This document shows, piece by piece, positions 1 through 9,244 of a stretch of DNA of 64,000 nucleotides. The stretch comes from Paenibacillus oceani (lineage in GTDB: Bacteria; Bacillota; Bacilli; Paenibacillales; NBRC-103111). Position numbers and translations under genes: made by a program. The stretch is from the NCBI RefSeq assembly GCF_014705615.1, contig NZ_JACXJA010000016.1, positions 1 to 64,000 of the forward strand, read 5' to 3'. Numbering within the stretch: the stretch's first letter is position 1; each line of letters begins with the position of its first letter. The notes below the pieces were generated by a model. It was not told the origin of the DNA and did no database searches. It saw nothing but the letters and a program-made list of their open reading frames with translations.

Positions 1-84
1 GAAGAACATCGGAAAGCCGTATGCGGGAAAACCGCACGTACGGTTTGATGAGGAGGGGCTGGTAATCCCAGCCCTTTACTCTAC
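1..84 (+). mobile_element. Group II intron, 3' end (domains V and VI), cut by window edge
   Basis: The first 84 bases carry the two terminal ribozyme domains of a bacterial group II intron. Domain V spans about 14-46: an outer stem (AAGCCGTA with TACGGTTT), a two-base CG bulge and an inner TGCGG/CCGCA stem closed by a GAAAA loop. The conserved AGC triad lies at 15-17. Domain VI is the GGGCTGG/CCAGCCC hairpin at about 55-75, with a likely branch-point A at 78. The intron should end in AY, which fits AC at 83-84; the sequence after 84 resumes homology to repeat A. The reverse transcriptase/maturase, if present, lies off the left edge. Confidence 0.85.
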
Positions 85-350
85 TATTTTGTGCGTATCC
101 GCCAGGATGGAGGAAATAAGAGCGGTTTGGAGCTTTTAAAATCAGCAAAAAGGGTGCATCTCTCGCCAGTGGGTTGAAATAAGGGGTACAAACCGCCTTT
201 ATTAACCTCGTTTTTTGGAAAGAGCCCAAAATAGAAGGTGCCAAAGACTCCTATATGGTTTAGAACCCGCGAGCGCATACGTTTTGGCGAAGGGAGTGGA
301 ACACAATCCGCTCGCAAGCAAGATGTTTTCGGGCTGCATTTAGAGCCGGG
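85..350 (+). repeat. Dispersed intergenic repeat A, copy 1 (left end interrupted by the intron)
   Basis: This non-coding stretch is similar to 26427-26720 and 37053-37395. Its core is an imperfect inverted repeat: AATAAGAGCGGTTTG near 115 pairs with CAAACCGCCTTTATT near 190-205. A second small hairpin follows (AATAGAAGGTGCC with GACTCCTAT, near 230-253). Shared blocks continue to about 345, including a CTCGCAAGCAAG-type segment. The first bases (TATTTTGTGCG) match the left part of copy 3. It may be a structured RNA, a MITE-like element or a REP-like repeat. I see no credible ORF in it. Confidence 0.75.
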
Positions 351-560
351 CGGGTCCCCTAAACCTCATCAGCCAGCGGCTGGAGCGAAGGTCCCCATTC
401 CCTCCGATATACAAGCGTACGGGTTTGCGCGTCAATGGACCATCGGGGTGAATCTCTGACACATTCACATTCATAGTCATTCATCGTAATAAAGGCTTCG
501 TTAAAATGAACCGGCATCGGCGGCCAAGGAGCGGCTTTCGTAGAACGAGCCCTATTATCG

Positions 561-602
561 GGAAAAAAAGAAAGGAAAAGAAAAAAGGAAAAGAAAAAAG
601 AA
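561..602 (+). repeat. Purine-only tract
   Basis: A run of about 40 purines on the + strand is built from loosely repeated GGAAAAGAAAAAA units. The stretch from 350 to 650 otherwise holds nothing I recognise. The tract may simply be slippage-prone sequence; its regulatory meaning is unknown. Confidence 0.6.
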
Positions 603-654
603 CGCGGATACGAGGAGCAAGGAGCAGAGCGGTATGGAGCATTCTTTCAGTAAA

Positions 655-800
655 GTGACTCGTAAAATTACAAGTTGTTGTTTATTTAACTCGTTAAATA
701 ACAATTGACAGCGCTTTACTTCCCTTATACACTCAAAGTATAGAGAAAATCTAACAGAAAAACCATATTGTGACTCATAAAATAGTTTATTTTATGAGTC
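655..800 (+). promoter_or_regulatory. Promoter and operator cluster for the GntR-SBP regulator gene
   Basis: A -35 box TTGACA lies at 705-710, with a plausible -10 TACACT at 728-733 (17-base spacer). Just upstream is a perfect palindrome, TTATTTAAC-TC-GTTAAATAA (682-701). Downstream is a perfect 13-base inverted repeat, GACTCATAAAATA-GTT-TATTTTATGAGTC (772-800). Its left arm is echoed by GTGACTCGTAAAAT at 655-668, against GTGACTCATAAAAT at 770-783. Sites of this kind flanking a promoter suit a dimeric GntR autoregulator, most simply the product of the next gene. That assignment is inference. Confidence 0.65.
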
Positions 801-865
801 GGCATAAAATGCGCAGGGACTCCTGCAACAGCGGAGGTGATCGCAGGCTGAGCTGAAGCGAATCG

Positions 866-2275
866 ATGGTTGACTATACAGAGCCGGGGTGCATCACGTT
901 GAGAAAAAGACCGACCAAGGAACAATTCGGACAACAGCTGGAACAGTTCGCAAAGGAATTGCGTGAAGAAATGATAACAGGAAAGTGGGCTCCCGGAAGC
1001 TTCCTGCCGCCGGAGAAATCGCTGGAAATCCGGTTCGGGCTGAGCAATCACTCGATCCGGCTCGGGCTGGAGCAGCTGGTGCAGGAAGGGTGGATCGAGA
1101 AAATTCCGAGTGTAGGGAACCGGGTCGTCGCCGACCGCCCTCCTGTCCATCTGACGGTGGCCTGCAACCACGTCATGCTGCGGAATTTGAAGCTAGCCGG
1201 GCTGATTGAGCAATTTCGGCGTTTGTATCCGTGGATAACGGTGGAAGTCCGGTCCTGGAGCGGTTCGGTCCCGGGAGTGGATCTGACGGAGCGCGTGCTC
1301 ACGGACGATCTGGCCCTGATGGATAACGTTCAGTTTCAGCAGCTATTGGAGCGCAAGCTCACTCACGTCTTCGAACCTTTTGCGTGCTCCTATGATTTAT
1401 ATCCGCAATTCGCAGCGCATTTCAGCGCGGAGGACCAGCTACTGCTGCTGCCGATCGTATTGTCGCCGCTCGTGCTTTGCTACAATAAAGCGCATTTCCG
1501 GGAAAGCGGCTTGGCGGAGCCGAACGGCAGCTGGACCTGGGACGATCTGATCCGGCATGCGGAGTTGCTGTACGACGGCAGGGGGCGGTACGGGTTCGCC
1601 TTCCATATCCAATCGATGTACCGGTGGCCGCTGTTTCTGATGCAGAGCGGCGAGCGGTTCGAGTGGGACGGGGCGCAGCTCAGGGATATACGCGGCTCCC
1701 GGCTGCTGGACGGCTTGAAGCGGTGCAAGGACATCCTGCATAACCGGAAGGCGGTCCCGCTATATTTATCGGAAAACAACGACGATATCGACCGGATGTT
1801 CATGGAAGGGAAGCTGTCCATGGCGCTAAACACTTACATGGGCTTGAACGGCTGGACCGAGAGGGAGATCGAATACGATATATCGACGGTCCCTTATATG
1901 GACTCTCTGAGAACGCTTCTGATTACGCTTGGGGTTGGGGTAAATAGCAGTTCCGCGCACAAAGCGGAGGCGAAGCTGTTCGCTGATTATCTGGCATCGC
2001 CGGAGGCGCAGTCTTACCTGTATCAGCATACGCTGAGCATTCCAGGGCTGGCGACATTGCCGATGAAGCAGGTAGAACGGTCGGTGTATTCCCCGGACCG
2101 GTATATGCTGTTCCGTGAAACGATGGGGTCGTTCCGTACGCATGCGGAGCTGAACATTTCATCCGCCGCTTTTGTGTCGCTGGCCAATCTGCTGAAGCCC
2201 TACTGGGCGAATATGATCGATGAGGACGAGTTGTGCGACAGGTTAAGCGAAGCACTGCGAACGGAAGCTTATTGA
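866..2275 (+). CDS. GntR-type winged-helix regulator fused to a solute-binding-protein domain
   Basis: The protein has 469 residues. Residues about 13-75 form a GntR winged helix (GxxLPPEKSLEIRFGLSNHSIRLGLEQL, then a wing with GNRV). From about 90 to the end it resembles a type-1 extracellular solute-binding protein (YNKAHFRESGL, WTWDDLIRHAELL, FMEGKLSMALN, FADYLASPEAQSYL). There is no signal peptide, so the binding domain is probably a cytoplasmic ligand sensor, perhaps for a sugar released by the downstream lyases. The best ribosome site (GGAGGTGA, 833-840) is far from ATG 866, and an in-frame stop at 854 excludes an earlier start. TTG at 899, preceded by GGGGTG, is an alternative. The next gene starts 15 bases after the stop, so they form an operon. 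Confidence 0.85.
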   Translation: MVDYTEPGCITLRKRPTKEQFGQQLEQFAKELREEMITGKWAPGSFLPPEKSLEIRFGLSNHSIRLGLEQLVQEGWIEKIPSVGNRVVADRPPVHLTVACNHVMLRNLKLAGLIEQFRRLYPWITVEVRSWSGSVPGVDLTERVLTDDLALMDNVQFQQLLERKLTHVFEPFACSYDLYPQFAAHFSAEDQLLLLPIVLSPLVLCYNKAHFRESGLAEPNGSWTWDDLIRHAELLYDGRGRYGFAFHIQSMYRWPLFLMQSGERFEWDGAQLRDIRGSRLLDGLKRCKDILHNRKAVPLYLSENNDDIDRMFMEGKLSMALNTYMGLNGWTEREIEYDISTVPYMDSLRTLLITLGVGVNSSSAHKAEAKLFADYLASPEAQSYLYQHTLSIPGLATLPMKQVERSVYSPDRYMLFRETMGSFRTHAELNISSAAFVSLANLLKPYWANMIDEDELCDRLSEALRTEAY

Positions 2276-2290
2276 ATGGAGGAGAAGAAA

Positions 2291-3625
2291 ATGGGAGTCC
2301 GAAAAAAGTTTGCTTGGCTTGCGGCAGTTTTAGTAGTAGGTTGCTCCAGTTTAATTGTAAGCGCTTGCTCTAGTGGTTCCAAGGGGGACCCTGCTGCCGC
2401 TGATCCGGCTGTAAGCAAGCCGCCAGAGAAAAAAGAGCCGGTTGAGCTCGTGTTTTACTCCCAGGTTCCGGACTACGACGAGTCGTTCATGGAGACGTTC
2501 GGAAACAAAATCCAGGCCAAGTTCCCTCATATGACCGTCAAACATCTGAAGGCAGGAAGCAATAAGATTGACAGTCTGATTACGAATGGCGATACGATCG
2601 ATGTCATGTTCATGTCGATCGGCCAGGCCGATACACTCATTCAATACGGTTTGCAGAACGATATTTCGGATATGATCTCCAGTCAAAAATTCGATCTGAA
2701 CCGGCTGGAGACGACGGCGGTCGAGCTGCAGCGCTCCTTCGCAAGCGGCGGCATGTACGGGCTGCCGGTATTTACGAATACGCTGGGGCTGTTCTACAAC
2801 AAAGATCTGTTCGCCAAATTCGGCGTAACCCCGCCGAAGGACGGCATGAACTGGGACGAAGTGTATGATCTGGCGAAACGGATGTCCCGCACGGACGGAG
2901 GGGTCCAATATTACGGTCTTGCGATGTCGTCGTCGGCGAATTTCGCCTTGAATCAGTTCGGAGCCTCGTATATCGATCCGAAAACGCGGAAGGCGGCCTT
3001 TACGTCCGAGCCGTTCCGGAAAACGATGGAGCTGCTGGCGGGCGTCTCGAATATTCCGGGCAATGGACTGACCGCGCAAAACTGGGCGCTGGGCAATCAG
3101 CAGAAGCTGTTCCCGGAAGGCAAGGCAGCGATGTTCCTGCATTTCGTCGTATACGGACTATCGTTTTACAAAGATACGCTGAACTGGGACGTCGTCTCGT
3201 ATCCGCAGCTCAAGGATAAGCCGGGCATGGGCGCGCAGACGTATCCGACCTATTTCTACGTCACCAAGACGAGCAAGCATAAGGAGCAGGCTTTCGAGGC
3301 GATCGCTTATTTGACCTCGGAGGAGTTCCAAAATCATCTGGCCCGCAAAGGGATGCTGCCGGTACTCAAAAACCGCGTAGCCGGGATGGCCGAGTTCGGT
3401 CAAGAGGTGCCCTACCTGAAAGACAAAAACGTAAAGGGGCTGCTTCCGGAGAAGTTCGCTCCGTCGCAGTTTACGTCCGTGGATGTGGTGAGGTCGCAGT
3501 CTCCGGGCCATTCGTTCTTTTTCAATGCGTACCAGAAAGCCGTTCTCGGGCTGGAAGATATGAACACGGCTCTGCGGAGCGAGGGGGAGAAGCTCGATCA
3601 GAAGCTGGCGGAGCTGTTCAAGTAA
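2291..3625 (+). CDS. Extracellular solute-binding lipoprotein (carbohydrate ABC type)
   Basis: The start is taken at 2291, because GGAGG at 2278-2282 is correctly spaced for it; the in-frame ATG at 2276 is inside that site. The roughly 444-residue protein begins with a basic, hydrophobic signal and lipobox IVSAC. Family features include LFYNKDLFAKFGVTPPKDGMNWDEVYDLAKRM split by short turns, and a C-terminal helix rich in acidic residues. It should be tethered outside the membrane and bind a mono- or oligosaccharide. No permease or ATPase gene is nearby. It is a paralogue of the lipoprotein at 27357 (shared KDGMxWDE and TSKxKxxAFxxI patterns). Confidence 0.88.
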   Translation: MGVRKKFAWLAAVLVVGCSSLIVSACSSGSKGDPAAADPAVSKPPEKKEPVELVFYSQVPDYDESFMETFGNKIQAKFPHMTVKHLKAGSNKIDSLITNGDTIDVMFMSIGQADTLIQYGLQNDISDMISSQKFDLNRLETTAVELQRSFASGGMYGLPVFTNTLGLFYNKDLFAKFGVTPPKDGMNWDEVYDLAKRMSRTDGGVQYYGLAMSSSANFALNQFGASYIDPKTRKAAFTSEPFRKTMELLAGVSNIPGNGLTAQNWALGNQQKLFPEGKAAMFLHFVVYGLSFYKDTLNWDVVSYPQLKDKPGMGAQTYPTYFYVTKTSKHKEQAFEAIAYLTSEEFQNHLARKGMLPVLKNRVAGMAEFGQEVPYLKDKNVKGLLPEKFAPSQFTSVDVVRSQSPGHSFFFNAYQKAVLGLEDMNTALRSEGEKLDQKLAELFK

Positions 3626-3682
3626 CGCGATCGGTCTGCACTACCGCACTTTCCTAAATTAGGAATGAAAGAAGGATGAGGC

Positions 3683-6600
3683 ATGGGAAAACGGTTTAAA
3701 GTCCAAACCTTGGTACGTCTCGTAATCGCTCTTCTTCTGTCATCGATGGTGTTCCCCGCTCCGGCCGCGTATGCGGATTCGTCAGGCGGAGGCCAAAGCG
3801 CCGCAGTCCCCCAGCCGATTCGTTACGACTCCGACAAGTGGGCCGTGCTGCCGGAGTGGAATTCGGCTCCTGTAATCGACGGCCAGATGAACGAATGGAT
3901 GTGGGGGCTCGCCGCGAGCCTCAAAGATTTCAAAACGGCTTATTACGGCCATTCCTTGTCGCAGGATGCGGAATACCGGGTCGCTTACGACGATAACCAG
4001 CTGTATATCGGCGGCAGTATCGCCCGCTCAGAAGCGGATACGCTGGCGTTTATCGAGGTTCTTCTTCGTCCGGCCGCAGGGGCTAACGATTTCTATACGG
4101 TGAAAATTCCGCTCCCGACCGCGCAGGCTCCCGTCTTGACGACGATCTGGAATCCGTCGCCCGACGTGACCAATTTATCGGCGGATGAGGGCAAGCACGT
4201 GATCCAGTCGTTTACGCACGCTACGATGGTAGAGCAGGACAGACGATTCGTCGAAGCAGCCATTCCGCTCGCCTCGATCGTGCCCGAGGGCGTGTCCGCA
4301 GGCGACGAGTGGCAGATGAACATTATGCATGTGCACAATCTGTACACGCAGCCGCTCAGCTCCTGGGTGGGGGTCCGGCAGTCCGACCATTGGCATGAGA
4401 GCGGCCCCGGCGCGAGGATGCGCGCAAGCGTGATCGATCAGGACCGGATGGGAAGCATTTATTTCTCCCGTTTTCCGAGAGTGATCGTGGAGGCTGGAAA
4501 GGTGATGCTGCCCTGGCATCCGAAGGAAGCGAATACGGAGCTGCTGTACCGCGGGTATACGGAGAAAAGGCTGGTCTTGACGCTGCCCGCGCTCCAAAGC
4601 GGAGGACTCGGCCAACTGGGCAGCCAGGCGCTGAAAACGTCCACGGTCGAGCTGCTGTGGAAGGAGCCCGGCAAGTCTTGGCAAAGTCTGGGCGATCATA
4701 CGTGGAGCGAGGACGGAAGCTCCTTCCTCCTGGATTTCCAGCATCCGGCTCCGCTGGCCAGCGGAACGTACCAGCTGAGAATGGTGCTCTCGCCCAAGCT
4801 GGCGTTTCTAAAAGGAATCGCCACGCTGACGTTCGACCGGGATGCGCTCGTATCGGCGGGCACCGCCGCGTACAACGCCGGCGGAACGACAGGGCCGGAA
4901 GCGCCTGCCGTCATCGTCCCGTGGAGCGCGCCGTCGGCTGAAGTTCTGCGCATTCAGGGGCTTATTCCGCCGCAGCCGGGATTTAGATTCGTCGGCCTGC
5001 CGGAGATGCCGGACTTGTATCCGGGCGGGTTGTACCAGTTGTCCGCAGACGGGTTAAAATTGACGGCTTCGCGCACCGGCACCATATACCCGAACGAACA
5101 GTTCGAGGAAGACAAGGAGCTTGTGGTCACGAATGCGAAAGGCGAAACCGTCTCGATTCCGTACTATGAGGATGCTGCCGGCACACGCTACTTTATAACG
5201 GCCCATCTGTGGTTTTTGCAAAAAGCCCGGGCGATCAGCCAGACGGCGGCGCTCGCGAAGACCGACCCGCTGGGCGCGGCGCGTCTGCTGTACGAATTCG
5301 CCAAGGCGTATGAAGGCTACAATCCGACCGTCGACCGGGTGGCCGGCAGCCTGCATGCGAACTTGTCGGCGGACAAACGGTCGGGTCCCCCGTACGCATA
5401 CTGGGGCGGCATATGGGACCGCTGGTGGTACAACGATCTGACCCAGCTGACCCCGCTCATTAAGGCCTACGCCGAGCTGAAACAAACAAATGTGTTCGAT
5501 CTGCTCGACGCGGAAATCGGGGAAGACGTGGAGGCGCGGGTCGTGCAGGGGCTGATCGTTCCTTCGGCGGATTTCGTACTGACGTATCCGGATTATCTGG
5601 GCAATATGTCGTTTCAGCCTTGGAAAGGGCTGATCGATGTCGGCAAGGCGCTCGGGGAGCCGGACTATATCCACCGGGTCGTCGAACTGATCGAAAGCCT
5701 CGTGACCCAAATGTTCCTGTCGGACGGCTACTGGCAGGAAGTGACGCCGAGCTACCACCTGCAGACGGTGAATGGTCTGATCCAGGTGGCGGATCAGCTC
5801 AAAGGCTGGAGCGATCCACCGGGCTACGTATCGCCGCGCACCGGCATCCGGTTCGACAATCTCGATATGGAGCAGCAGTTCCCGATCATCCGCCGGGCGG
5901 TCGAGAACAGCAACAAGCTTGTCTACCCGGATGGAAAAGTGCTGCCGGTCACCGATACGTGGGCGAACGGCAAGCCGGCCAATCCGATAATCAATGGCGG
6001 CTCATTCCTGCTGCCGGCTGCCAAAATCGGCCGTCTGGCCGGAGGGGCGGGACCGGGTCAAACCCAGCTGTACATGGGCTTTCAGCCGAAATACGGTCAC
6101 GCGCATCTCGATCCGCTTAATCTGAGCCTGTACGCGCAAGGCCAGGAGCTGCTGCCCGATCTCGGCTATACGCACAATACGTTTTACCGCTGGTTCGCGT
6201 TATCCACGATGGGGCATAACACGGTCGTGGTGGACAGCGCGAATATGGTGAACGGCGCCCAGGCGAAGCAAGGCGGCAACATCGAAGCTTTCGTAACGGA
6301 GGGCGGTTTGTTCCAGGCGATGCGCGCCGATTACGCTTCGGCGTACGGGGTGACGGAGGCGTACAGCCGGGAGCCGTGGTTCGTGCCGTTCGCGGACGGA
6401 AGCGGGGAGCAGGGCTACGTGCTGGATCTGTTCCGCGTCAAGGGAGGAAGCCGTCACGAATATACGCTGCAGGGGGACGCAAACCGCGATGCGGAATTTG
6501 CGACGGATATGCCACTCACCGATTACGGTCCGTATTTGCTGCCTCCGGGAACGAATGTGGTGCAACCGGTGAGCAACAGCGACAGCGGCAGTGCGGAAGG

Positions 6601-9121
6601 TCATTATCCGGGTTATATTTACGTCCGCGACGTAAAGCAGGCGCAGTTGGAGGATGACCGGTACGAAGTGACGATGGTGACGAGCACCGGCGGCGAGGAG
6701 CAGGCCAAGCTGAACATCACCGGACTGCTCGAGCCGGGCGATAACGAGCTGTATCTCGGGCGATCCCCGTCGCTCCGCTCGATTCGCCTTGGAGGCACCG
6801 CCTTGGACAATAACGACGAAGCGGTCAAGTATACGATGCCGAAGCTGGTGCTGAGACGGGACGGAACGAATCTGCAAAGCACGTTTATAACCGTAATGGA
6901 GCCTTACCGCGGGAACGGAGCCCGGATCGAAGCGATCGACCGGCTGCCGCTCGATCAGGCGCCAGAAGGCGCGGCCGCGGTTCGCGTCACCTATGGGGAT
7001 ACGACGGATATCCTGCTGAGCAATCCGAATCACCCGGAGCAACCTCTGACGACCGGCGATGTGACGATGGTCGGGGAGATGGGCTTGATCCGGCTTATTA
7101 ACGGGGAAGCGCGGGAGATGTCGCTCGTCGGCGGTACGCTGCTTAAGAAAGGCGATCAGCAAATCGCCGGACCGGGTGTGGCTGTGACGGGCAATGTCAG
7201 CGGTACGAAACGGGCGGCGAAGGGCGACGCCTACGATGCGCTCGTCGTGGACGCCGCTGTGCCTGAATCGGCGGCAGGCCAAACGATCGTTGTGAATCAT
7301 CCCGACCAAACCGCAACCGGTTATAAAGTCGGGCAGGTGCTGAGGGAAGGATCGCAGTCGATCGTGGTGCTCGCCGAGCACGACCCCGGCTTCGAGATGA
7401 TGGCGGACGGCTCGTCGCGTCAAGTCTTTTATCCCGGTCGCACGTGGACCGCAAACCATACATTTTCCTTGTCCGGCACGGTAAGCGCTCAAGTGTACGG
7501 AGGACCGCCTGCGCTGACCAGCACAGTCACCGGGGCGGTGTACGGGATGGACGGCAGACCGGTAGCGGGGGCGACGGTTCATGTAACCGGTTATACGAAC
7601 CTTGCGGCGGTTACGGATGCCGGCGGAGCGTTCACGATCCCTCAGATCCCGTCCGGAACCCAGCGGGTGACGGCATTCGGGGGCGGGTATGCCAAGACGG
7701 TATCGGATGCGATCGTTGTCGCTCCCGGTCAGACGGCTCATGTTACGCTATTTATGGAAAGTCTGCCACCGGAGCTGATTGGGGTTACGCCTGCTTTGCT
7801 GATGGAAGGTGATCCGGTACAGGCGACGGGCAACAGCAACGGGTACGTCCATCTGGTGCCTGCGGATACGCCGCCGACCAAGGAAACGATCGAAACGGTG
7901 ACCGCGAGCGTGTACGGAACGAGAGCGCAAGCGACGGCGAACGTGCCGTCTGTTCTAAGCACGGAAGCAATAAGCGGCGGCAAATACAAAGTGTACCTGA
8001 TCAACGATAGCGGTCGGGTGTCTCCGGGCCGAGAAATTATCGTCCTGCCCTTCAATCTGGCGAGGATGGAAGACACAAGCCCGTATATCTCTTATGTCGG
8101 CAAATGGGAAAGGTTCAACTCGTCCAGCTATTCCGGCGGTACGATGATGCTGGGACGGGAGAAGGGAGCCTATATGGATATTCCTTTCTACGGCTCGTCG
8201 GCTAAACTCATAGCCGATCTTCATACCGCAAGAGGCAAAGGAAACATATATGTCGACGGCGAATACGTCGCCACGATTGATTTCTACAGCTCTCCGATCC
8301 GCTATAAGCAGGAAGTGTTCGATACCGGACCGCTGGAGGAAGGTATTCACACGATTCGCGTGGAGGCGCTTTGGGAGAAGCAACCGAGCTCGACCGGTTA
8401 CAATGTTTCTTTTGATGCGCTTCAAGTCACCCAGTCGGACTTCCACCTTACGGGAGTAACGGCAGGACCGCTCGTACAAGGCGGGCCGGTAGCTGCAATC
8501 AGCCCAAGGAACGGTTCGTTGTATCTGGTGCCGGCCGATACGGCAGCCACCCGCAGTGCGATCGAACAGGCGGGTGCGGGTACGGCCGGGCGGACGTCCC
8601 CGGCGGCGGCAGGCATTCCGGGATCGCTGAATACGAGCGGATTACCGGTCGGCTGGTATAAGGTGTACGCGATCGATGCGCACGGCAAAGCATCCCCCGG
8701 ATCGGCAGCGATCGCCATCGTAGACCCGCAGCAGCAAGCTTCCGTTATGGAAGATCATGATCCGCTGGTGAGGTATACGGGAGATTGGAGAACGTACACC
8801 TACACAGCTTATTCGGGCGGTACGATGAAGCTTGCTTTCGAGAAAAACGCATATGTGGAAATTCCGTTTTACGGCACATCGGCTGTATTGGTCACCGACC
8901 TTCATACGGCGCGCGGCAAAGGCGCGGTGTACATCGATGGCGTATTTGCAGGGAATCTCGACTTTTACAGCTCTCCGATCCGTTACAAGCAGGAAGTGTT
9001 CCAGACGGGGACGCTGGCGGAAGGGGCGCATGTTCTGCGGATCGAGGCGTTGTGGCAGCACCATGCCAGCTCGACGGGTTATACGATACCGTTTGATGCG
9101 TTAAAGGTATCGGCGAACTAG
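3683..9121 (+). CDS. Giant secreted heparinase II/III-like polysaccharide lyase, 1812 residues
   Basis: The signal peptide is about residues 1-31 (PAAYA then DS). Domains in order: CBM9-like beta-sandwich (about 50-265, APVIDGQMNEWMWG); an Ig-like linker; an alpha/alpha toroid (about 440-720) with a DGYWQEVTPSYH motif of the heparinase/alginate-lyase type; a heparinase II/III beta-sandwich (about 775-1020) with YGHAHLDPLNLSL at about 802; a carboxypeptidase-regulatory-like fold (about 1280-1355); then two copies of a jelly-roll-like module (about 1370-1590 and 1595-1812). The substrate is probably an acidic, uronate-containing polysaccharide, but it cannot be named. Its core is nearly identical to that of the next gene. 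GAAGGATGAGGC precedes the ATG. Confidence 0.85.
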   Translation: MGKRFKVQTLVRLVIALLLSSMVFPAPAAYADSSGGGQSAAVPQPIRYDSDKWAVLPEWNSAPVIDGQMNEWMWGLAASLKDFKTAYYGHSLSQDAEYRVAYDDNQLYIGGSIARSEADTLAFIEVLLRPAAGANDFYTVKIPLPTAQAPVLTTIWNPSPDVTNLSADEGKHVIQSFTHATMVEQDRRFVEAAIPLASIVPEGVSAGDEWQMNIMHVHNLYTQPLSSWVGVRQSDHWHESGPGARMRASVIDQDRMGSIYFSRFPRVIVEAGKVMLPWHPKEANTELLYRGYTEKRLVLTLPALQSGGLGQLGSQALKTSTVELLWKEPGKSWQSLGDHTWSEDGSSFLLDFQHPAPLASGTYQLRMVLSPKLAFLKGIATLTFDRDALVSAGTAAYNAGGTTGPEAPAVIVPWSAPSAEVLRIQGLIPPQPGFRFVGLPEMPDLYPGGLYQLSADGLKLTASRTGTIYPNEQFEEDKELVVTNAKGETVSIPYYEDAAGTRYFITAHLWFLQKARAISQTAALAKTDPLGAARLLYEFAKAYEGYNPTVDRVAGSLHANLSADKRSGPPYAYWGGIWDRWWYNDLTQLTPLIKAYAELKQTNVFDLLDAEIGEDVEARVVQGLIVPSADFVLTYPDYLGNMSFQPWKGLIDVGKALGEPDYIHRVVELIESLVTQMFLSDGYWQEVTPSYHLQTVNGLIQVADQLKGWSDPPGYVSPRTGIRFDNLDMEQQFPIIRRAVENSNKLVYPDGKVLPVTDTWANGKPANPIINGGSFLLPAAKIGRLAGGAGPGQTQLYMGFQPKYGHAHLDPLNLSLYAQGQELLPDLGYTHNTFYRWFALSTMGHNTVVVDSANMVNGAQAKQGGNIEAFVTEGGLFQAMRADYASAYGVTEAYSREPWFVPFADGSGEQGYVLDLFRVKGGSRHEYTLQGDANRDAEFATDMPLTDYGPYLLPPGTNVVQPVSNSDSGSAEGHYPGYIYVRDVKQAQLEDDRYEVTMVTSTGGEEQAKLNITGLLEPGDNELYLGRSPSLRSIRLGGTALDNNDEAVKYTMPKLVLRRDGTNLQSTFITVMEPYRGNGARIEAIDRLPLDQAPEGAAAVRVTYGDTTDILLSNPNHPEQPLTTGDVTMVGEMGLIRLINGEAREMSLVGGTLLKKGDQQIAGPGVAVTGNVSGTKRAAKGDAYDALVVDAAVPESAAGQTIVVNHPDQTATGYKVGQVLREGSQSIVVLAEHDPGFEMMADGSSRQVFYPGRTWTANHTFSLSGTVSAQVYGGPPALTSTVTGAVYGMDGRPVAGATVHVTGYTNLAAVTDAGGAFTIPQIPSGTQRVTAFGGGYAKTVSDAIVVAPGQTAHVTLFMESLPPELIGVTPALLMEGDPVQATGNSNGYVHLVPADTPPTKETIETVTASVYGTRAQATANVPSVLSTEAISGGKYKVYLINDSGRVSPGREIIVLPFNLARMEDTSPYISYVGKWERFNSSSYSGGTMMLGREKGAYMDIPFYGSSAKLIADLHTARGKGNIYVDGEYVATIDFYSSPIRYKQEVFDTGPLEEGIHTIRVEALWEKQPSSTGYNVSFDALQVTQSDFHLTGVTAGPLVQGGPVAAISPRNGSLYLVPADTAATRSAIEQAGAGTAGRTSPAAAGIPGSLNTSGLPVGWYKVYAIDAHGKASPGSAAIAIVDPQQQASVMEDHDPLVRYTGDWRTYTYTAYSGGTMKLAFEKNAYVEIPFYGTSAVLVTDLHTARGKGAVYIDGVFAGNLDFYSSPIRYKQEVFQTGTLAEGAHVLRIEALWQHHASSTGYTIPFDALKVSAN

Positions 9122-9127
9122 GAAATG

Positions 9128-9221
9128 GCGCAAGCCTGTTTTGCGGCTTTTTGTAAGAAAGGTTGAAGCCTCCCCCAAAAGTATGTCGCCCGGCAACGGA
9201 AACGAACTTGCTTTTGGGGGG
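9128..9221 (+). promoter_or_regulatory. Two hairpins between the tandem lyase genes
   Basis: The first is a small terminator-like hairpin (AAGCC/GGCTT followed by T's, 9130-9153). The second is a perfect 10-base inverted repeat, CCCCCAAAAG (9172-9181) with CTTTTGGGGG (9211-9220), across a 29-base loop and without a T-tract. Together they may attenuate transcription or stabilise the upstream mRNA, uncoupling expression of the two lyases. Confidence 0.45.
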
Positions 9222-9244
9222 AATTCAGACAGGAGAGGATCGGG

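Noticed and set aside
238-459. Short frame in the left intergenic region
   Set aside because: It is inside repeat A copy 1 and has no ribosome site or recognisable product.
6200-7741. Long - strand frame opposite the first lyase gene
   Set aside because: It is an Arg/His-rich antisense shadow caused by GC-rich codons of the + strand gene; the same occurs opposite the second lyase.
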